From Liolophura sinensis (lineage: Eukaryota; Mollusca; Polyplacophora; Chitonida; Chitonidae), in contig NC_088302.1 in NCBI RefSeq assembly GCF_032854445.1, positions 25,247,788 to 25,311,787 on the forward strand: a DNA stretch of 64,000 nucleotides, written 5' to 3'. Positions 23,701-37,624 of this stretch are shown piece by piece. The position numbers were made by a program, and so were the translations under genes. The notes under the pieces were generated by a model. It saw only the letters and a list, made by a program, of their open reading frames with translations. It ran no database searches and was not told the origin of the DNA. Each line of letters begins with the position of its first letter. Positions within the stretch are counted from its first letter, which is position 1.

Positions 23701-24169
23701 CCCCAATATATGACCTGGTACATGTTTTTTTTGCACAGTTACTAACACAAACATTCTTGCTTATATCTCATTTTAAGTAGTAAAAAATTAACTGATCTCC
23801 TGACCATCTATCCTTTACCAGTTATACTTTCAATCCCGTGTTTTTACAGCTTAGTAGATATACAGCTGTCGTTTATACTTTACTGTGACCCACCCACTGT
23901 GTAGTTAATCACTCGTTTGTTTTTCCTGTTATTAGTCTATTTACATCTACGTTGTGGCCCCGATATATGTACTTACAGTCTTAGTATAATGTACCTGTTC
24001 CTTCAACCTGTTGTTATTGCTCTGTCCACTATACCATATTTCATTTTACTCTAAAAACATTGTTTCTTGTATATATATGCTATCTTATACAATTCATCGC
24101 TTTTGTCCTTTGGTGAAGTTACCTCAATACTCTAATTTGATGTAGTTGTTTGAGAAAAAAATTCTTAAC

Positions 24170-25330
24170 GTCACGTAAATGGAATTACCTGTGACTGGAT
24201 TTTGTGTCCTTGAGACTCCCATTAATGGATAACTAATATTTGGTCTACAAATTACCGGCTTAGGCGGATACTAACACATACAAATCTCTACAAATCTGGC
24301 TCATTTAATAAGAGGTTTAATCTTTTTTTTTGATTGGAGTTTTACGCCGTACACAAGAATATTGCACTCACTCCACGGCAGCAAGATATATGGCGAGAGG
24401 AAACCAGGCATAGCTCGGGGGAACCCACGACCATCCACAGGTTGCTGGAAAACTTCCCAAGTATGGCCGGAGAGGAAGCCTGCATGAGTTGGACTTAAAC
24501 TCACAGCAACCGCATTGGTGACAGGCTTATGGGTGGTAGCTTAACCCATTTTGGTGTCATCGACATATAACACTGGTAAATGAGTAGTTAAAGTATCCAA
24601 GGATTTTGGTAAATGCTTTTATCAGTAAGTCTAAATATGTATTATTCATTGCTTATACAGCCTGAAACAAACAATTTTGCCAGCAATGAACAGTAAACAG
24701 TGATGCACTTTATTACACATAAAAAATCTGCTTGATTTTTGATGAGCTAAACATGGCGCGCTACGTTGACAGGGATTATCAGACAAAGAGGAGAAAGTGT
24801 ACGGAATTGAGGACTTCTTCATTGCATTGTTTGCGTCCAGCAGGAAGGTGATTAGCCAAGCTAGAATTTTCGATCATGATAAGCACACATTTCTGGAACA
24901 CTATGAAATAGCAAACATCGCCGATATGAAGTAGTCCCGTCGAAGTTTGTTAGTAGATTAACTTGTCAACCTGCGCCAGAATAACTTGATCAGTCGGTAA
25001 CAATGGCCAAAATAAAGCCGTCTTTACATCAGCTGGCTTACGTTAACGCAGGAAAGTAGCGTGTTTTATTTTGAGGTAGTCAAGAGAAAAAAACATTACA
25101 CAAGGCTCTATACATACACCATTAACATGGACTTTCGGAAATTAACAGCTGAACTATTCGGACTAGAGAAAATCAGGTACTGACATCTTTCTTTATATCT
25201 CGATTTCTGTTATTTGAATCTCACAAATCATTTGAATCATTTTTTAAAACATTTGAATCTCCAAAGATGAAATATTACAAAATTCGTGTATGAAGTTTTT
25301 AAGTTCTGATGTTTTCGTCTTGTATTTCAT
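24170..25330. repeat. duplicated block B, copy 3
   Basis: Matches B2 from TGACTGGATTTTGTGTC (24191) through TACAAATTACCGGC, TTTTGGTAAATGC and GAGCTAAACATGG...GTTGACAGGGATTATC (24743-24780). It matches B1 further, to GATGAAATATTACAAAATTCGTG (25266). A SINE (24329-24555) is inserted in this copy only. Confidence 0.72.
24329..24555 (-). mobile_element. tRNA-derived SINE, diverged
   Basis: TTTGATTGGAGTTTTACGCCGTAC, GGGGGAACCCACGACCATCC and GACTTAAACTCACAGCAACCGCATT identify the family. The tRNA-head end is degraded (AGCTTAACCCATTTTGG). Confidence 0.9.
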
Positions 25331-26396
25331 TGTTTTCTTACTATCTACTTGTTACTGCGTAAAAAACATGGATAGAATGTACAGTCCCATCACACCGACA
25401 TTTCTGCGCAAAAAAACTGTGAGAAAACAAACAAAGATTAATTATTTCAGACTGACTATTTTGCAGCGTATCTCTTTTCTCGTAAAAAACACTAAGGTCT
25501 TTTTACATAATCGATCTGTTCTTCTATTAAAAAAAACCTTCTACCCCATGGTTTTGAGAAAAAAGGTTTGAGGACCGATACATGTCTTTTACGTTTGCTA
25601 TGTTTTCCCTTTAATACGCGTTGACAGCGTGAAAAGCGAGAGAACAATTGAGCACGGGGGAGAGCCTTCAGGAATTTCCGGTCCTTCCCGAACGGCTGAC
25701 AGGTACTTCCGGAACGAGCCGCGGACGGACTTGCGGACACAAGATTGGAAAATTCGCTTCCTAGATTGTAAGCATATGGCAAACTTCGTCTGCGAGAGTC
25801 TAGCCTGCGTTGGATCTTCTCTTCGATAAGAAGAAGATTTTGCATGTTTTCTTTGTACAGTTGGAATTATGTTCGTCAGATACCATTTTTCTCAGTTTAA
25901 TTTACTCCAAACTTGTGTCTCCCCAAAACATGGATGTTTGACGTTCCTCTACTGATTTATTATTATTTTTTCTTGTCGTTTGCTTTGTGCTTCACGCCGT
26001 GTCTAACAGCTTATCGTTTGTGACGGTACATTCGCTAGTTCATTCGCTATAACTTGACTCTCCTTCCAGTCGATTGGCTCTTGATTAATAAATTGCCGGG
26101 TCTGAATGCACTTGTTGCGACTTTGGGTCAGGTGCTTTCTTGGTTACCTGTCTTTCTAATTATCTTCCATGAAAGAGGCATCAAATTCAGTTTGAATGCG
26201 TCTAACTCGTGCGTCAAATATCGCTGCCACTAACAGCCATTTTTCCTTACAAGAGAGGCTCATGAGAGGTTCATGTGCAGCGTGGGGGAATTTAAACTGA
26301 CCACAGGCGTAGGTGCAAGTAGGGGCTTCTGTTAACTGACTTCATTCTAACATGGCTTCATTAGGCTAATGGACCATGAAGTTCAATGAGTCACTA
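25331..26396. other. anonymous; CpG-rich patch near 25.6-25.8 kb
   Basis: No gene recognised. An ORF at 25290-25571 starts with a hydrophobic, signal-like stretch, but its ATG is not conserved in block B1. The 25620-25820 patch is richer in CpG than its surroundings and carries short overlapping frames on both strands. Confidence 0.4.
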
Positions 26397-26406
26397 AAAC
26401 AATCCT

Positions 26407-26572
26407 GATGGCTTCTTGTCCAGCCGCACATGGGAAGGCCTTTCAGCAATCTGCGGATGGTCGTGGGTTTATCCCGCGCTCTGCCCGGTTCCCACCCACC
26501 ATATTGCTTGCCGTCGTCGTATAAGTGAAATATTCTTGAGTACGGCATAAAACACCAATCAAATAAATATAT
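26407..26572 (+). mobile_element. tRNA-derived SINE, 5'-truncated
   Basis: Body and tail (AATCAAATAAATATAT) are present; the head is missing. Perfect 10-bp direct repeats AAACAATCCT flank it (26397-26406, 26573-26582). Confidence 0.93.
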
Positions 26573-26711
26573 AAACAATCCTATCTGTCACAACAATACC
26601 AACACATGTAGAATTCCAGGTAGCTCAACCCAAATTTGTAGTACACTTGGTTCAGTATCATGGTGTTTTTTTGTACTAATGCCGCATTGAAAGATTTAGG
26701 TTTTAAGTCCC

Positions 26712-26909
26712 TGTAAGTTTGAATTCAGCTCATGCTGGCTTCCTCTCCGGCCGTAAGTGGGAAGGTCTCCCAGCAACCCGCGGATGGTCGTGGGTTTTCC
26801 CCGGCCTCTGCCTGGTTTCCTCCCACCATAATGCTGGCTGCCGTCGTATAAGTAAACATTCCTGAGTACGGCGTAAAAACACCAATCAAATAAATAAATT
26901 ATAAAACAG
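26712..26909 (+). mobile_element. tRNA-derived SINE, 5'-truncated
   Basis: Begins just before the B box (TTTGAATTCAGCTCATGC) and runs to AATCAAATAAATAAATTAT. It lies about 130 bp from the previous copy in the same orientation. No clear flanking duplication. Confidence 0.92.
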
Positions 26910-28374
26910 CCTTGAATAGATGTATTGACGTTATTATAACAGAAACCGGATGTCAGTACTGTAGTTTCGTCAAATGACTCCACAGACAAGTCCAAGCATA
27001 CACTAAATATATCCATCAATACATAAAAACAATCATATGAGAGTACATCAAAAGAAATCCATTGCCATTCTGAATGTTTGTGCCCTGAATTCATTCTTAA
27101 TTAGTTGGCATCGCGTGACATTGTTATTGGCAAAGAATGATCGAGCCATAATATTAAAGTTAGTCAGTGAAGCATTATACAAACCCCGGGAAATCTATGA
27201 AGGTTTAATTTTAAAAGGAGATTATTGTGACACCCGCTAAAACATTAACTATGACTTATATAAACATTTTATTGATCTTGATATTTCCTGATTTAATGCT
27301 CAGTGGCACGGAAGGATTAAAAAACGCAACGACAATCACAATTATCATAGTTGCACACCATCAATCAACACACAGTTGCTTTACTGTCAACATGATCCTC
27401 TCAGAGTTGATTCACCTCCAATGGAAGGCCGAACTGACCGTATTGTGAACCTCAATTATGTATAATCTACTTATTACAGCTGGTCGTGACCGCTGAGGGA
27501 CGGGGACTGTTTCCCCGCTGCCGCCACAGCTGTCGCTACCTTTGTGGCTGGAAGCCGGACTGTCAAAGGCCAGATATTGTCGCACGGGTTTGACGGATGA
27601 AGGAGCTTTGTGAGAAAATTACAACTTTTAGAACGTGTGAGATTTAAAGGTACTCAGGGCCGATTACATTGGGATGTTTACAAAAACCTTATCAATATTT
27701 ATGTTGTGGTACTGTTAGGCTTGATGCTGACAGGAATGACTTCAATTCCTCTCGGCCATTTGCCAGATTTGATAGAGGCCCGAGCCGGTAAATACACAAG
27801 ATATATAGTGGTATGCAAATAGTGGAAATAATAGCTAGAAATCTTTTCTTTGATATTGCATAAGATATGATGAATTCTGGTATCGAATCCTCTGATATTG
27901 TATAAAAAGCACCTTTTTCAATTTACAGATCAGTCACAGTTCAGTCACTTGCGGTCTTTTGTCAAAAAAAGTCACATAAAGTTAAATTTGAATTTAACGA
28001 CCAGAATATCGATATGATGGTAAGAATACAAACTCCATGGCAACGATATCGACTGGCTGGCTGACATCGCAAAATAAGGATGCGACATCTGTTTTGACGG
28101 TCACCAATCCTACTTATTATAGATACATTTAGCTCGTACTTGTACTTTTTCCTCCGGGAACTGGTGTTAATAGGCCGGCTTAAAATCTAGTACGTTTACT
28201 TAGAAGAGCAGTTTAGTGTTGCCTCGTTCAACGACAAATCTCTTCCCAGAAGTATAGATCATACCAGAACTGGTATTATTTTCAGAAAAGGATGGGTTTA
28301 AAATAGCTCAGTAAAAGGTTATGAAGATATGACGTACTTGCACACCTACTCTTTTTTTCTTGAGATATGTGAAT
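26910..28374. other. anonymous non-coding DNA
   Basis: Several short plus frames at 27.0-27.8 kb lack motifs. A GC-richer patch at 27480-27600 stands out but has no interpretable frame. Confidence 0.45.
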
Positions 28375-28580
28375 ATTTATTTATTTATTTGAATGATGTT
28401 TAATGCCGTACTGAGGAATATTTCACTTATATAACGGCTGCCAAGGCTATATATGGCGGAAGAATATCAGGCTAAGACGACCACAGAGAAAGCCAGCACG
28501 AGCAAGATTTGAACCAAAAGCCACCGCATTGGTGAGAGGCCCCAGAGACAATGTGCTCAGTTGGCGCAATAACAACACCC
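28375..28580 (-). mobile_element. tRNA-derived SINE, old and degraded
   Basis: ATTTATTTATTTGAATGATGTTTAATGCCGTACTGAGGAATATTTCACTTATA plus CCGCATTGGTGAGAGGC give the family; a large internal deletion is present. Confidence 0.82.
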
Positions 28581-29628
<1,048 letters not shown>

Positions 29629-30008
29629 TAGAAATCGGAAAAGTGTATAAATCATTGAAAAATAAAGATCCCAGATTTATGTTTGGTTTTGCGGAATTGT
29701 AGCAGTAAATGGCGAATCTACCGTGATTCATCCATTTGCCTTTGTACACCATTTGCCAGTCAACAGAACACCGATTACTTTTCCATGTTTTCCGCTAGCG
29801 CAAATAAGTACCAGTCATGTTTAAAAACAGAGGCTGACAGGCGCAAAACAAGCATTCATAGTATATTTGTATGCGAGATATGTCAGATATTATAAGGAAA
29901 AGTGCCCTTGTATGTCAACATAAAGGATGATGTGACATGAAAGGTTACCGATAACCCAGAGGAGCCATCTGCAGTGGCACATAAGATGATGATGGGCAAC
30001 ACGACTTA

Positions 30009-30120
30009 ATTATTTATTTGACTGGTGTTTTGTGCTCACGAATACTTCACTTATACGACATCGGCCAGCAATATGGTGGGAGGAAACCGGGCAGAGCCCG
30101 TTTGAAACCCACGACTACTG
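30009..30120 (-). mobile_element. tRNA-derived SINE, truncated
   Basis: TTATTTGACTGGTGTTTTG through GGAGGAAACCGGGCAGAGCCC and CCCACGACTACT; the head half is missing. Confidence 0.88.
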
Positions 30121-31257
30121 GTCTTCTCCGGGATGGGTCTGATTTTTCTTGTCAATATGGAGATTTTTATTGGAAACCATAATAGTGGGAAATATGCTTG
30201 AATGACGCTGGAGAAGCATAACACATATAATACAACCATAAATACTGTGTATAATGCAATATATTTGACAATCACACGGGAACATATTTCCCGTATCTCT
30301 TCCAACATATGTAAGGTACTTGAACCACCGCATTGAACAGAATAATCTCTTATAAGAGTTATAATATTTGATGTAACACTCAAACAATGATTCGAACCGG
30401 ATACTACAATTTATTTAACACTACAAATTTCAATATTTCTGTCGGCAACAGACTTTTTATTCAGCCTTAAGCCTGGTCTCTGAGGCAAGCGTCGAAGACC
30501 TAGCCTAAGAATATTGTAGAGTACACCCACAAATATCAACTTAAATTATGCTTTATAATGAAGGGCAAAAGTAATGCAATTTCCAGGGAAGGCCATTCAT
30601 ACTTTAAGTGCTACTTAAGGTTCGTTTCCATCAACATTACTATAGAACAAATTAATGTGAAATTTATGTAAAATCACTCTACAATTCTGTCACATTCCGT
30701 TTTATTTTTGAGAAATAAAAAACGATACATCAGCATGACTTTCTCTAACAGTTCCTCCCAGCTAATGTCAGCTAAGCTGATTTTACAGCAAATTCTCCGG
30801 ATCAGGAACGCCGAACATTCCTTCAAGTTTCAATCTAATGCATACTGAATTTTGGATCATAAACATTTATTCGCATTTATTGAGTCCAGGAGCAAAGTAA
30901 TTCTCATTTACAAATTGAAGAATAAACTATAAAAAGCTACGTCAACACTTAGAGGCTAAAAGATGATTTTGCTTGATAAAAGGTTATATGAGAATCAGAT
31001 TTTTGAAATATTTGGGATTTCGAATAATCGCGTGCTCATGCCGATCCGTCAACGTTAAACAAGTCAAATTATGATCTAGCAGAGTTTAATGCTTTTGGGA
31101 TTTGTGCATTCAAGATTATTGGGAAAAAAACTAAAAAATTATTACATGCCTTCATATACATTAGTTATGCCTGGGGTTACACGAGTGCATGTATGGTGAT
31201 ATCTAAAATTTTGTGTCAACTGCAGTACATTTGGCGTTTATTGAAGTAAAACGTATT
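30121..31257. other. anonymous non-coding DNA
   Basis: AT-rich, with no recognisable feature. Confidence 0.5.
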
Positions 31258-31258
31258 A

Positions 31259-31490
31259 TTTTTTTGATTGGTGATCACGCCGTACTCACGGATATTTCAA
31301 TTATACAACAGATAAAAGCACTATGGTGGTGGGTCAGAGAACCAGTCAGAGCCGGGGGAAAGCCCACAACCATCCGCTGACTGCCGCACAACCATCCTGT
31401 GTACAACCAGAGAGGGCGCCAGCATGACCTATACTTGAACTCACAGCGAACGCATTGTTGAGAAGCTGCAGAGTGACTGTGCTGCACTAC
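31259..31490 (-). mobile_element. tRNA-derived SINE, diverged
   Basis: TTTTGATTGGTGATCACGCCGTACTCACGG, GCCGGGGGAAAGCCCACAACCATCC and TTGAACTCACAGCGAACGCATT show nearly full length with heavy substitution. Confidence 0.88.
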
Positions 31491-32527
31491 AGAACGCCAA
31501 AAACTCTGTCAAGTAGATCCTCCAATGTAAAATTGGATCTGTCACTATTGCCGTAAGTGTAGTTTACAGTTTCTGGGAATACGACCCTGGTTGCCATGAA
31601 AGTCATACTGTATATGGTGATGGCATGAGGTGTCTTGTGAAGCCGTCAGGTACATTTCAAAACAATCCACTTCCAAAAACAGAAAATGCTGCTTTGCCCA
31701 TGAGTATAACACAGGTCGTATGTATAGGTTTGAAGGTGCTCTTCGCGCACGCCGCACTTGTTTTACTTTTAAAAACGCCACGAAGTCCTTTAAACTTACA
31801 TGCAAGTTTAAAAAAAAAAATACGTTTTCATCTCGTTCACCTTTTGTCACGAGGAAAGAAACTGTGACCTGTCACTAATTGCTTATACTAATTAGAGCAG
31901 CTTCGTGATCAAGAGCGCGTGCTCACTGGAAATAATCGTCTTGGCAATAATAACTTCAGGCATATGTTCACGTTAAGCACCCTCAATGCCAATCCTAACA
32001 AGGTCTGACTAAATTGGTCAAAATACAGGCACCAATGATCTGCAACCACTTCAATATTGGAAATTTATTTACGATCGATTTATTCCTTATATCTCAAACG
32101 GGTTTGAAGTATCAATGTTTAAACACTAAGAAATTTCAAAACGTCTAATGCGCAAAAGAAATTCTTCATTACAGAACAAGCTGAAAGTTCATTTACATTT
32201 TGTTTTATATATGCCTTTACGCCCATCATAAGCCATTTGTTTGACTACCAAATACTGAATTGTTTGTTTCGGTGACTTCACATTTTTTTTCAATTACTTA
32301 ACCGAGTAAAGCTTACGCTTTTAATTAACTAAAATATCTATGTTAATTTTCGCACGAAATCATCATTCGTCCAAGTTAAAATGTGATATTGTATTACTTA
32401 CTTACTTATTGTATTACTTTTATATGCAGAAACTCTTAAGGTGAAAATACAAAACAACAGACCCTTTCACCAAGATAAATTTGACTGGATACTGGATAAT
32501 ACAAACAAATATTTACGCGAAGGAGAA
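31491..32527. other. anonymous non-coding DNA
   Basis: Overlapping frames on both strands at 31.55-31.88 kb have no motif. ATTGTATTACTTACTTACTT near 32390 is simple sequence. Confidence 0.45.
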
Positions 32528-32536
32528 TATGATTTT

Positions 32537-32612
32537 GATTGATTGATTTATTTATTTGATTCGTGTTTAACCTGAATATTTCACTTGTACGACGGCGGTC
32601 AGCATCATGGAT
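32537..32612 (-). mobile_element. tRNA-derived SINE, tail-only copy
   Basis: Only about 75 bp of the 3' end remain (ATTTATTTATTTGATTCGTG to GACGGCGGTCAGCAT). Direct repeats TATGATTTT flank it (32528-32536, 32613-32621), so it inserted as a severely 5'-truncated copy. Confidence 0.88.
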
Positions 32613-32621
32613 TATGATTTT

Positions 32622-34208
32622 CACTGTCAGATGTACGCCACAAGCTCTCTGTATTGCTATGGTTGCCTACTTACATACGGGAAGACTTCAACAAAAGAGA
32701 TGCACACTCTCATGTGATGACACAACGCTACTGACTTGTATAACGGCTGATGTATGCGACATATGGTGCTCCGATGTGCAAACCAAGCTAATCCATCTAT
32801 GACTGCTTCGTCGTATTTAGATAGTTCTACTTTCTCGGAAAGAAAAACAGCCATAGTCCAAAACTGTCTTGTGGTAAGAAAAGTGTTATGTACACCTGCA
32901 TGTACATGTTCAACCAAGGTTGCCGGCAAGGATTTAGAAGAACTTCAAATTTCCCTAAAATGACAAATAGATAGAAAGAAAACAAGGAAAAAACACCGTC
33001 TTTCCTCAGACAAAAGGAAAACATAAACGTTTTAAGTAGAAATACTTGCTGAAAGAAATGCATTACCGAAAGTGGACAGATCATATTACAGACATTTCTT
33101 TGCAGAGAAATCGAAATAGAGACAGTTGTTAACAGATCTGAATGTTAATGTTACAGACATGCCAACAGACGTTAGGAGAGTAAGTCACATAAAAGTGGCA
33201 ACAGAGTACTAGGAATAGATTTAATTGCTAGTAATATCAGACAAAGCTGCTAACAGAAAAGAGACGCCAGTTGTTGGCAAAATAATGAAATCATAGAGAT
33301 AAACATTCATTTAAAACAGCAATCGATATCTGATCGTGTAAATCGCAAACGGACAATTAATAGCCGATCAGACGCGTAATAGATTTGTCAGACGTTTGAA
33401 AACAGAAAACTACAGGCTGTACATGTATTAAAGACATCAATCCACAAAACATCAACACAAAAGTCCATCAATAACGAGATACTGGGATGAAAGATATCAT
33501 CTAAGGGGAAAATGATATCCATGTCAGAAAATTGCTGATATATTAACAAGATCAAAGACTTTAAAGTTAGACACGAGTCTTAGCAAAGTTAAACTTAAGC
33601 TGTGTTACTGTTTATTTATCAGCTCCTCAAAATTTGCACGAGTATTCGGGTGCACACGCCTTCGCAAGCCCCCCCCCCCCCCCCCCATCCAAACGCAGAC
33701 AATCCCTATTGGACAATCATAGCAAACACGTTATCTACAAGAAACGGCGTGCTAATTTTGGCATCAAATGTAGACTAGCTTCATCACCTATACCGCATAA
33801 AGCGTTAGACTCAGACTAGCTGTGCAAGGACGCCCTATGTACGATTTAAGACCAGTTAACCTAAAAATTCTGTCTACAGGGAATACCTTCAGCTAAGTAA
33901 GATATGGCAGTCAAAACATGCCGTATTCACACGTTAGATTTCTTGATGATGGTCGCTTCTTTTAAAACTCCGTTTAATGGGGTTTTAACGACATTGTCTC
34001 CAGCACGAATAAACTGCTATAAAGACAATCGCATAGGGTAATTTCACATTCAGTATGAAAGAAATAGCCACACGAGATTAAGCCGGTTTTTATTTGTACA
34101 TGTAGCTCCATTTTGAAAGATTTTTGTTCTCATCAGTTCGCAGTGAACAGAATTGCCAAAAATCTTTTTACAGTGTACGGTAAGGCAATGATACTGATAT
34201 GATGATAT
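32622..34208. other. anonymous non-coding DNA with a poly-C tract
   Basis: A C run lies at 33669-33686. Otherwise AT-rich DNA with no supported gene. Confidence 0.5.
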
Positions 34209-34212
34209 GTCT

Positions 34213-34977
34213 TGTTATGTGAACAACTGCCGTCAGCTTCTAAATTTAGCTTGCCACTGTTTACATATGCTGAGCTCAGGGCCTGCTGTCTGCCTCTGCC
34301 TTAGAATGTTCCAGAATACTCTCAGTTCGGGGCCTGTTTGTTTACAAACAAGTGTTCAAGAATTTTCTTATTCTAGAAAATTCCACCAGTCTATATAAGA
34401 CCTATGAAAGCAGGTCAAAGAGGAGAAAGGAGAATTATTGAGAGTGTTTGATGTTTTCGCTGTGTGTTACGTTAGTAGGCCTTTTGTGCTGAATTTTGGT
34501 GTCTTTATAGCCTCTGACTTTGTTATATCCTATCTCCACAGAGCACTTGTTCAATCTGAACTTGTATATTTAATTTGTGCTCTTGTGTACACTGTGCTTA
34601 TTAGTGCACGGACCCTGTCTGTGGAATTTTGTGTATATTTCGTCATACACTCAGTTATACTGTGGATTTTCCATCTTGTGAATATTGCCTCTGAGCATTT
34701 ATGCCTGTGTGGTATATATTGTGGAATATATGCGTCTGTTTGGACCTGACACCGTTGTATATGTAAGTACTTTAGTATTTGTATAGATACTGCTATTCTT
34801 TCTTGTTAACCGTAAGTACTTTAGTATTTGTAAAAGTCTTGTTATCTGTTCTTGTTAAACCTAATAAATTGTTGTCAAATAAAATCTGCTGATTTTGGTT
34901 ACTTTTTTGTGCGGCTAAACTGTCGTGTATTTCGAACAAGCCATCTCTTTATAATACAGACAGTTTGGGTCGTAACA
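34213..34977 (+). mobile_element. solo LTR of a retrotransposon, 765 bp
   Basis: Begins TGTTATG and ends CGTAACA, so the termini are inverted (TGTTA/TAACA). The 4-bp sequence GTCT lies directly outside both ends (34209-34212, 34978-34981). Inside are a TATA box (TATATAA, 34393-34399) and polyadenylation signals (AATAAA at 34863 and 34878), in the order expected of an LTR read on the plus strand. No primer-binding site or coding region follows, so this is a solo LTR left by LTR-LTR recombination. A 49-bp direct duplication (GTAAGTACTTTAGTATTTGTA at 34763 and 34812) lies near its 3' end. The family is not identified; Gypsy-like is possible. Confidence 0.82.
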
Positions 34978-34981
34978 GTCT

Positions 34982-35667
34982 CCTCATAGCTCTCCCTGGT
35001 GAGTGGATCAGCCCAATGGTATGGTCTTTCACAAGAGCTGAAATGACGTACACCGATGGAAGGAAGGCAACAGGGCACGAATTGCAAGCTTATAAGTACG
35101 GTCATGCGTTTTTTTTCTCATTTAGACAAAGTTCCTGAGACAGCCAACAGAAATATAATACTGTTCAGAACTGATAAGCGTTTTACGTCCAAAGGACCTA
35201 AACTGTACTTATTTTATTGGCGTTATTGTGTGGCCTATTTAAAAGTAGCTAATATATATGACGGCGGTTGAGTGTATGAGTTGTGGAAGCTGAAAGAAAA
35301 CCTCCGGAGGAAAAAAAAACCCATTTCACTTCGTTGAGGCACTTAGCAAAGTTTCAGAACCATAAAAAGCATCACAATTTTTATTTTTAAACTAGTTATT
35401 TATAAGTACAGTTGAGTTCTATTATCCAAGGATCATATTGTACGAAGCTAATTGCTTATCTAGGGCCTATGGAAACGTTACAGGGATGAATTTGTCACAA
35501 GAAAAAGCTCTATATCACGCTTCGTCTGTCTGTCTGTCCAATTGCTCGTAAATGTCAGTCGGTCCATGGGTTGTAGAATGGTCTGTCGAGTTTTTGACAT
35601 TTTATACCTTTACACATTGCCATTTCTCTCTAGTTAGGGATACATTTTCAGCTTCACGCTGACGTTG
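34982..35667. other. anonymous non-coding DNA
   Basis: No recognisable gene. A CTGTCTGTCTGTC run near 35526 resembles one near 54242. Confidence 0.5.
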
Positions 35668-35906
35668 TATTTATTTACTTAGTTATTTTTTTGATTGGTG
35701 TTTTACGCCGTACTCAAGACACACGATGGCGGCCAGCCCATGTTGTGGGAGGAAACCGGACAGAGCCCGGGAGAAACCCATGACTATCTGCAAGTTGCTG
35801 ACACACCTTCCCATGTACGGCTGGACAGAAAGCCAACATGAGCTGGACTTGAACTCACAGCGACCGCATTGACGGGAAGTTCCTCGGTCATTGCGCCGCG
35901 CTGGAC
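35668..35906 (-). mobile_element. tRNA-derived SINE, near full length
   Basis: TTTGATTGGTGTTTTACGCCGTACTCAAGA, GGAGGAAACCGGACAGAGCCC and GGACTTGAACTCACAGCGACCGCATT are intact. The extreme head is lost in the GCGCCGCGCTGGACC region, and a small deletion lies after the shared 3' motif. Confidence 0.92.
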
Positions 35907-37624
35907 CAGGGAGAGGTAAACATACTTTGAATGCAGAATGTCATGCCTAAGAGTTATGAGTTTCTGTAATAGTAACTTTTGAACTTATAGGAAACAATTA
36001 TCTTGGGCTGTTTTAGTTGTTAGTTAAAGTCTGACTGAAGATTCAAGGGGGTTTTAAGTACACCTGCCATAAATATTTGCAGACAACGGCACTCGTGTTT
36101 CGGATCAGTCCGTAGATGGTTAGACTAGTTAAAATATAATATGTCTGACAGTGTTACTGTACTATTAACATTTTGTTGGTGAATAGTTATGTTCAGATCC
36201 ACCTCACATGATAATATAAAACACGAATATCTGATAGAACAAAAGGTAGGACAAAAAGAGCGCTCTGTTTGCTTGTATTCTATGCTTTGTCGTGAACATA
36301 AACTGTCCCATGCGTCCACAATCAGTCGTTCTAGACTGTACCCACGTACCTTCACGAGAACGACTCCAGTGGAGACTTCTTATTACTCGTTATTACACAA
36401 TACAAGAAAAGCTTAGCCAATGCATGTAAATATACTAGGTACATGTAAACTTAAAACAAAGTGAGCGGAGGCTAAAGTCTGACATACATCAATCATTAGT
36501 ACAAAGGGATAAAAGTCTGTGGGATCACCATCTGGCTTTATGAATTATGTCTGATTTGCTACCCACTTTCGATATTGCGTCAATTATTGCTTTTATATTC
36601 AAAGTTAAGCAATAGAAATACGTGAATTAATTACAGCTGTAATTTTTTTCTAAATATGCAGCTGATTGGTATAAATAATTGTTTCAAATTCAAATTGATA
36701 TATAAATCACGGAATCTACTATATTCTCATGTTATTTTGAGCATTAACACAACTACGATAATTAATGTATTAATAAGACATGATATTTAGATGCAAATTT
36801 AATATATCCGCAAAGATAACTGGATTATGCTCCAAATAAAATCTATAAATGTTACAAAAACAATATATATATATCTTATTAGACATTAAATGTTTTACGA
36901 CCTTAGTACTCTTGGTACAATGGGATTTTTTTTACGTGAAGCCTTTACACAAGAGTTTTCTTTTAAGTTTTATGTCGGTTTTTCGCAGTTTATTTGCAAA
37001 AATGAGGACAAGTGATTATCCGCTGAGAGTTTATCTTCGTCCTCAGTGTCATAAGTAACACTTTCTATATCGCTCCCAGCTACTATTATCACATTCCAAT
37101 TCGACGTAACCAATTTTTCCCAACTGGCGTAATTGAAAAACTTGCCCTGCGGTCTTGGTTTTAGTTGGAGAAGTTTTAGGAACATTTTAAATGAAATCAC
37201 AGTCATTATTTCATATTCATTTCTACAGAGTGGAAAGTAAATGTATTGTAGGAAAAAATATGCGATGCCAAAGTAATTGAAAACTACTTGGTTATTATTT
37301 GTGCCAACTCATGGTGATTTGTCACTTTTTCCTACCAAGATATCACGGAAACACCGCTATACCTGACGTACAATATGTTTTAACGAATCAGCCAAAGCAC
37401 TAATTTCCGAGGATCATTGCAAATGTATTGCCAACATTACGAGGGTGTATAGTTCACTTTCTTGCATGCCTAACTCTGGTGAATACCGCCTAGAAACCGT
37501 TCATTTATTCGGAGACATGTGATTGTTCCTTTTGTTTTACGTCATCTGTTTAATCTTTCATCAATAATTATAATCTTCTTCGAATAGCACGGCACTGAAG
37601 ACGCCTTCAAATTGATACTTACAG
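35907..37624. other. anonymous non-coding DNA
   Basis: AT-rich; no supported gene or repeat family. Confidence 0.5.

Noticed and set aside
25290-25571. 93-codon ORF with a signal-peptide-like start
   Set aside because: It lies at the edge of duplicated block B; the ATG is not present in the matching B1 sequence and the rest is Lys/Phe-rich as expected of AT-rich DNA.
34438-34749. 103-codon hydrophobic ORF as a membrane protein
   Set aside because: It lies inside the solo LTR between its TATA box and polyadenylation signals and lacks an ATG near the start of the frame.
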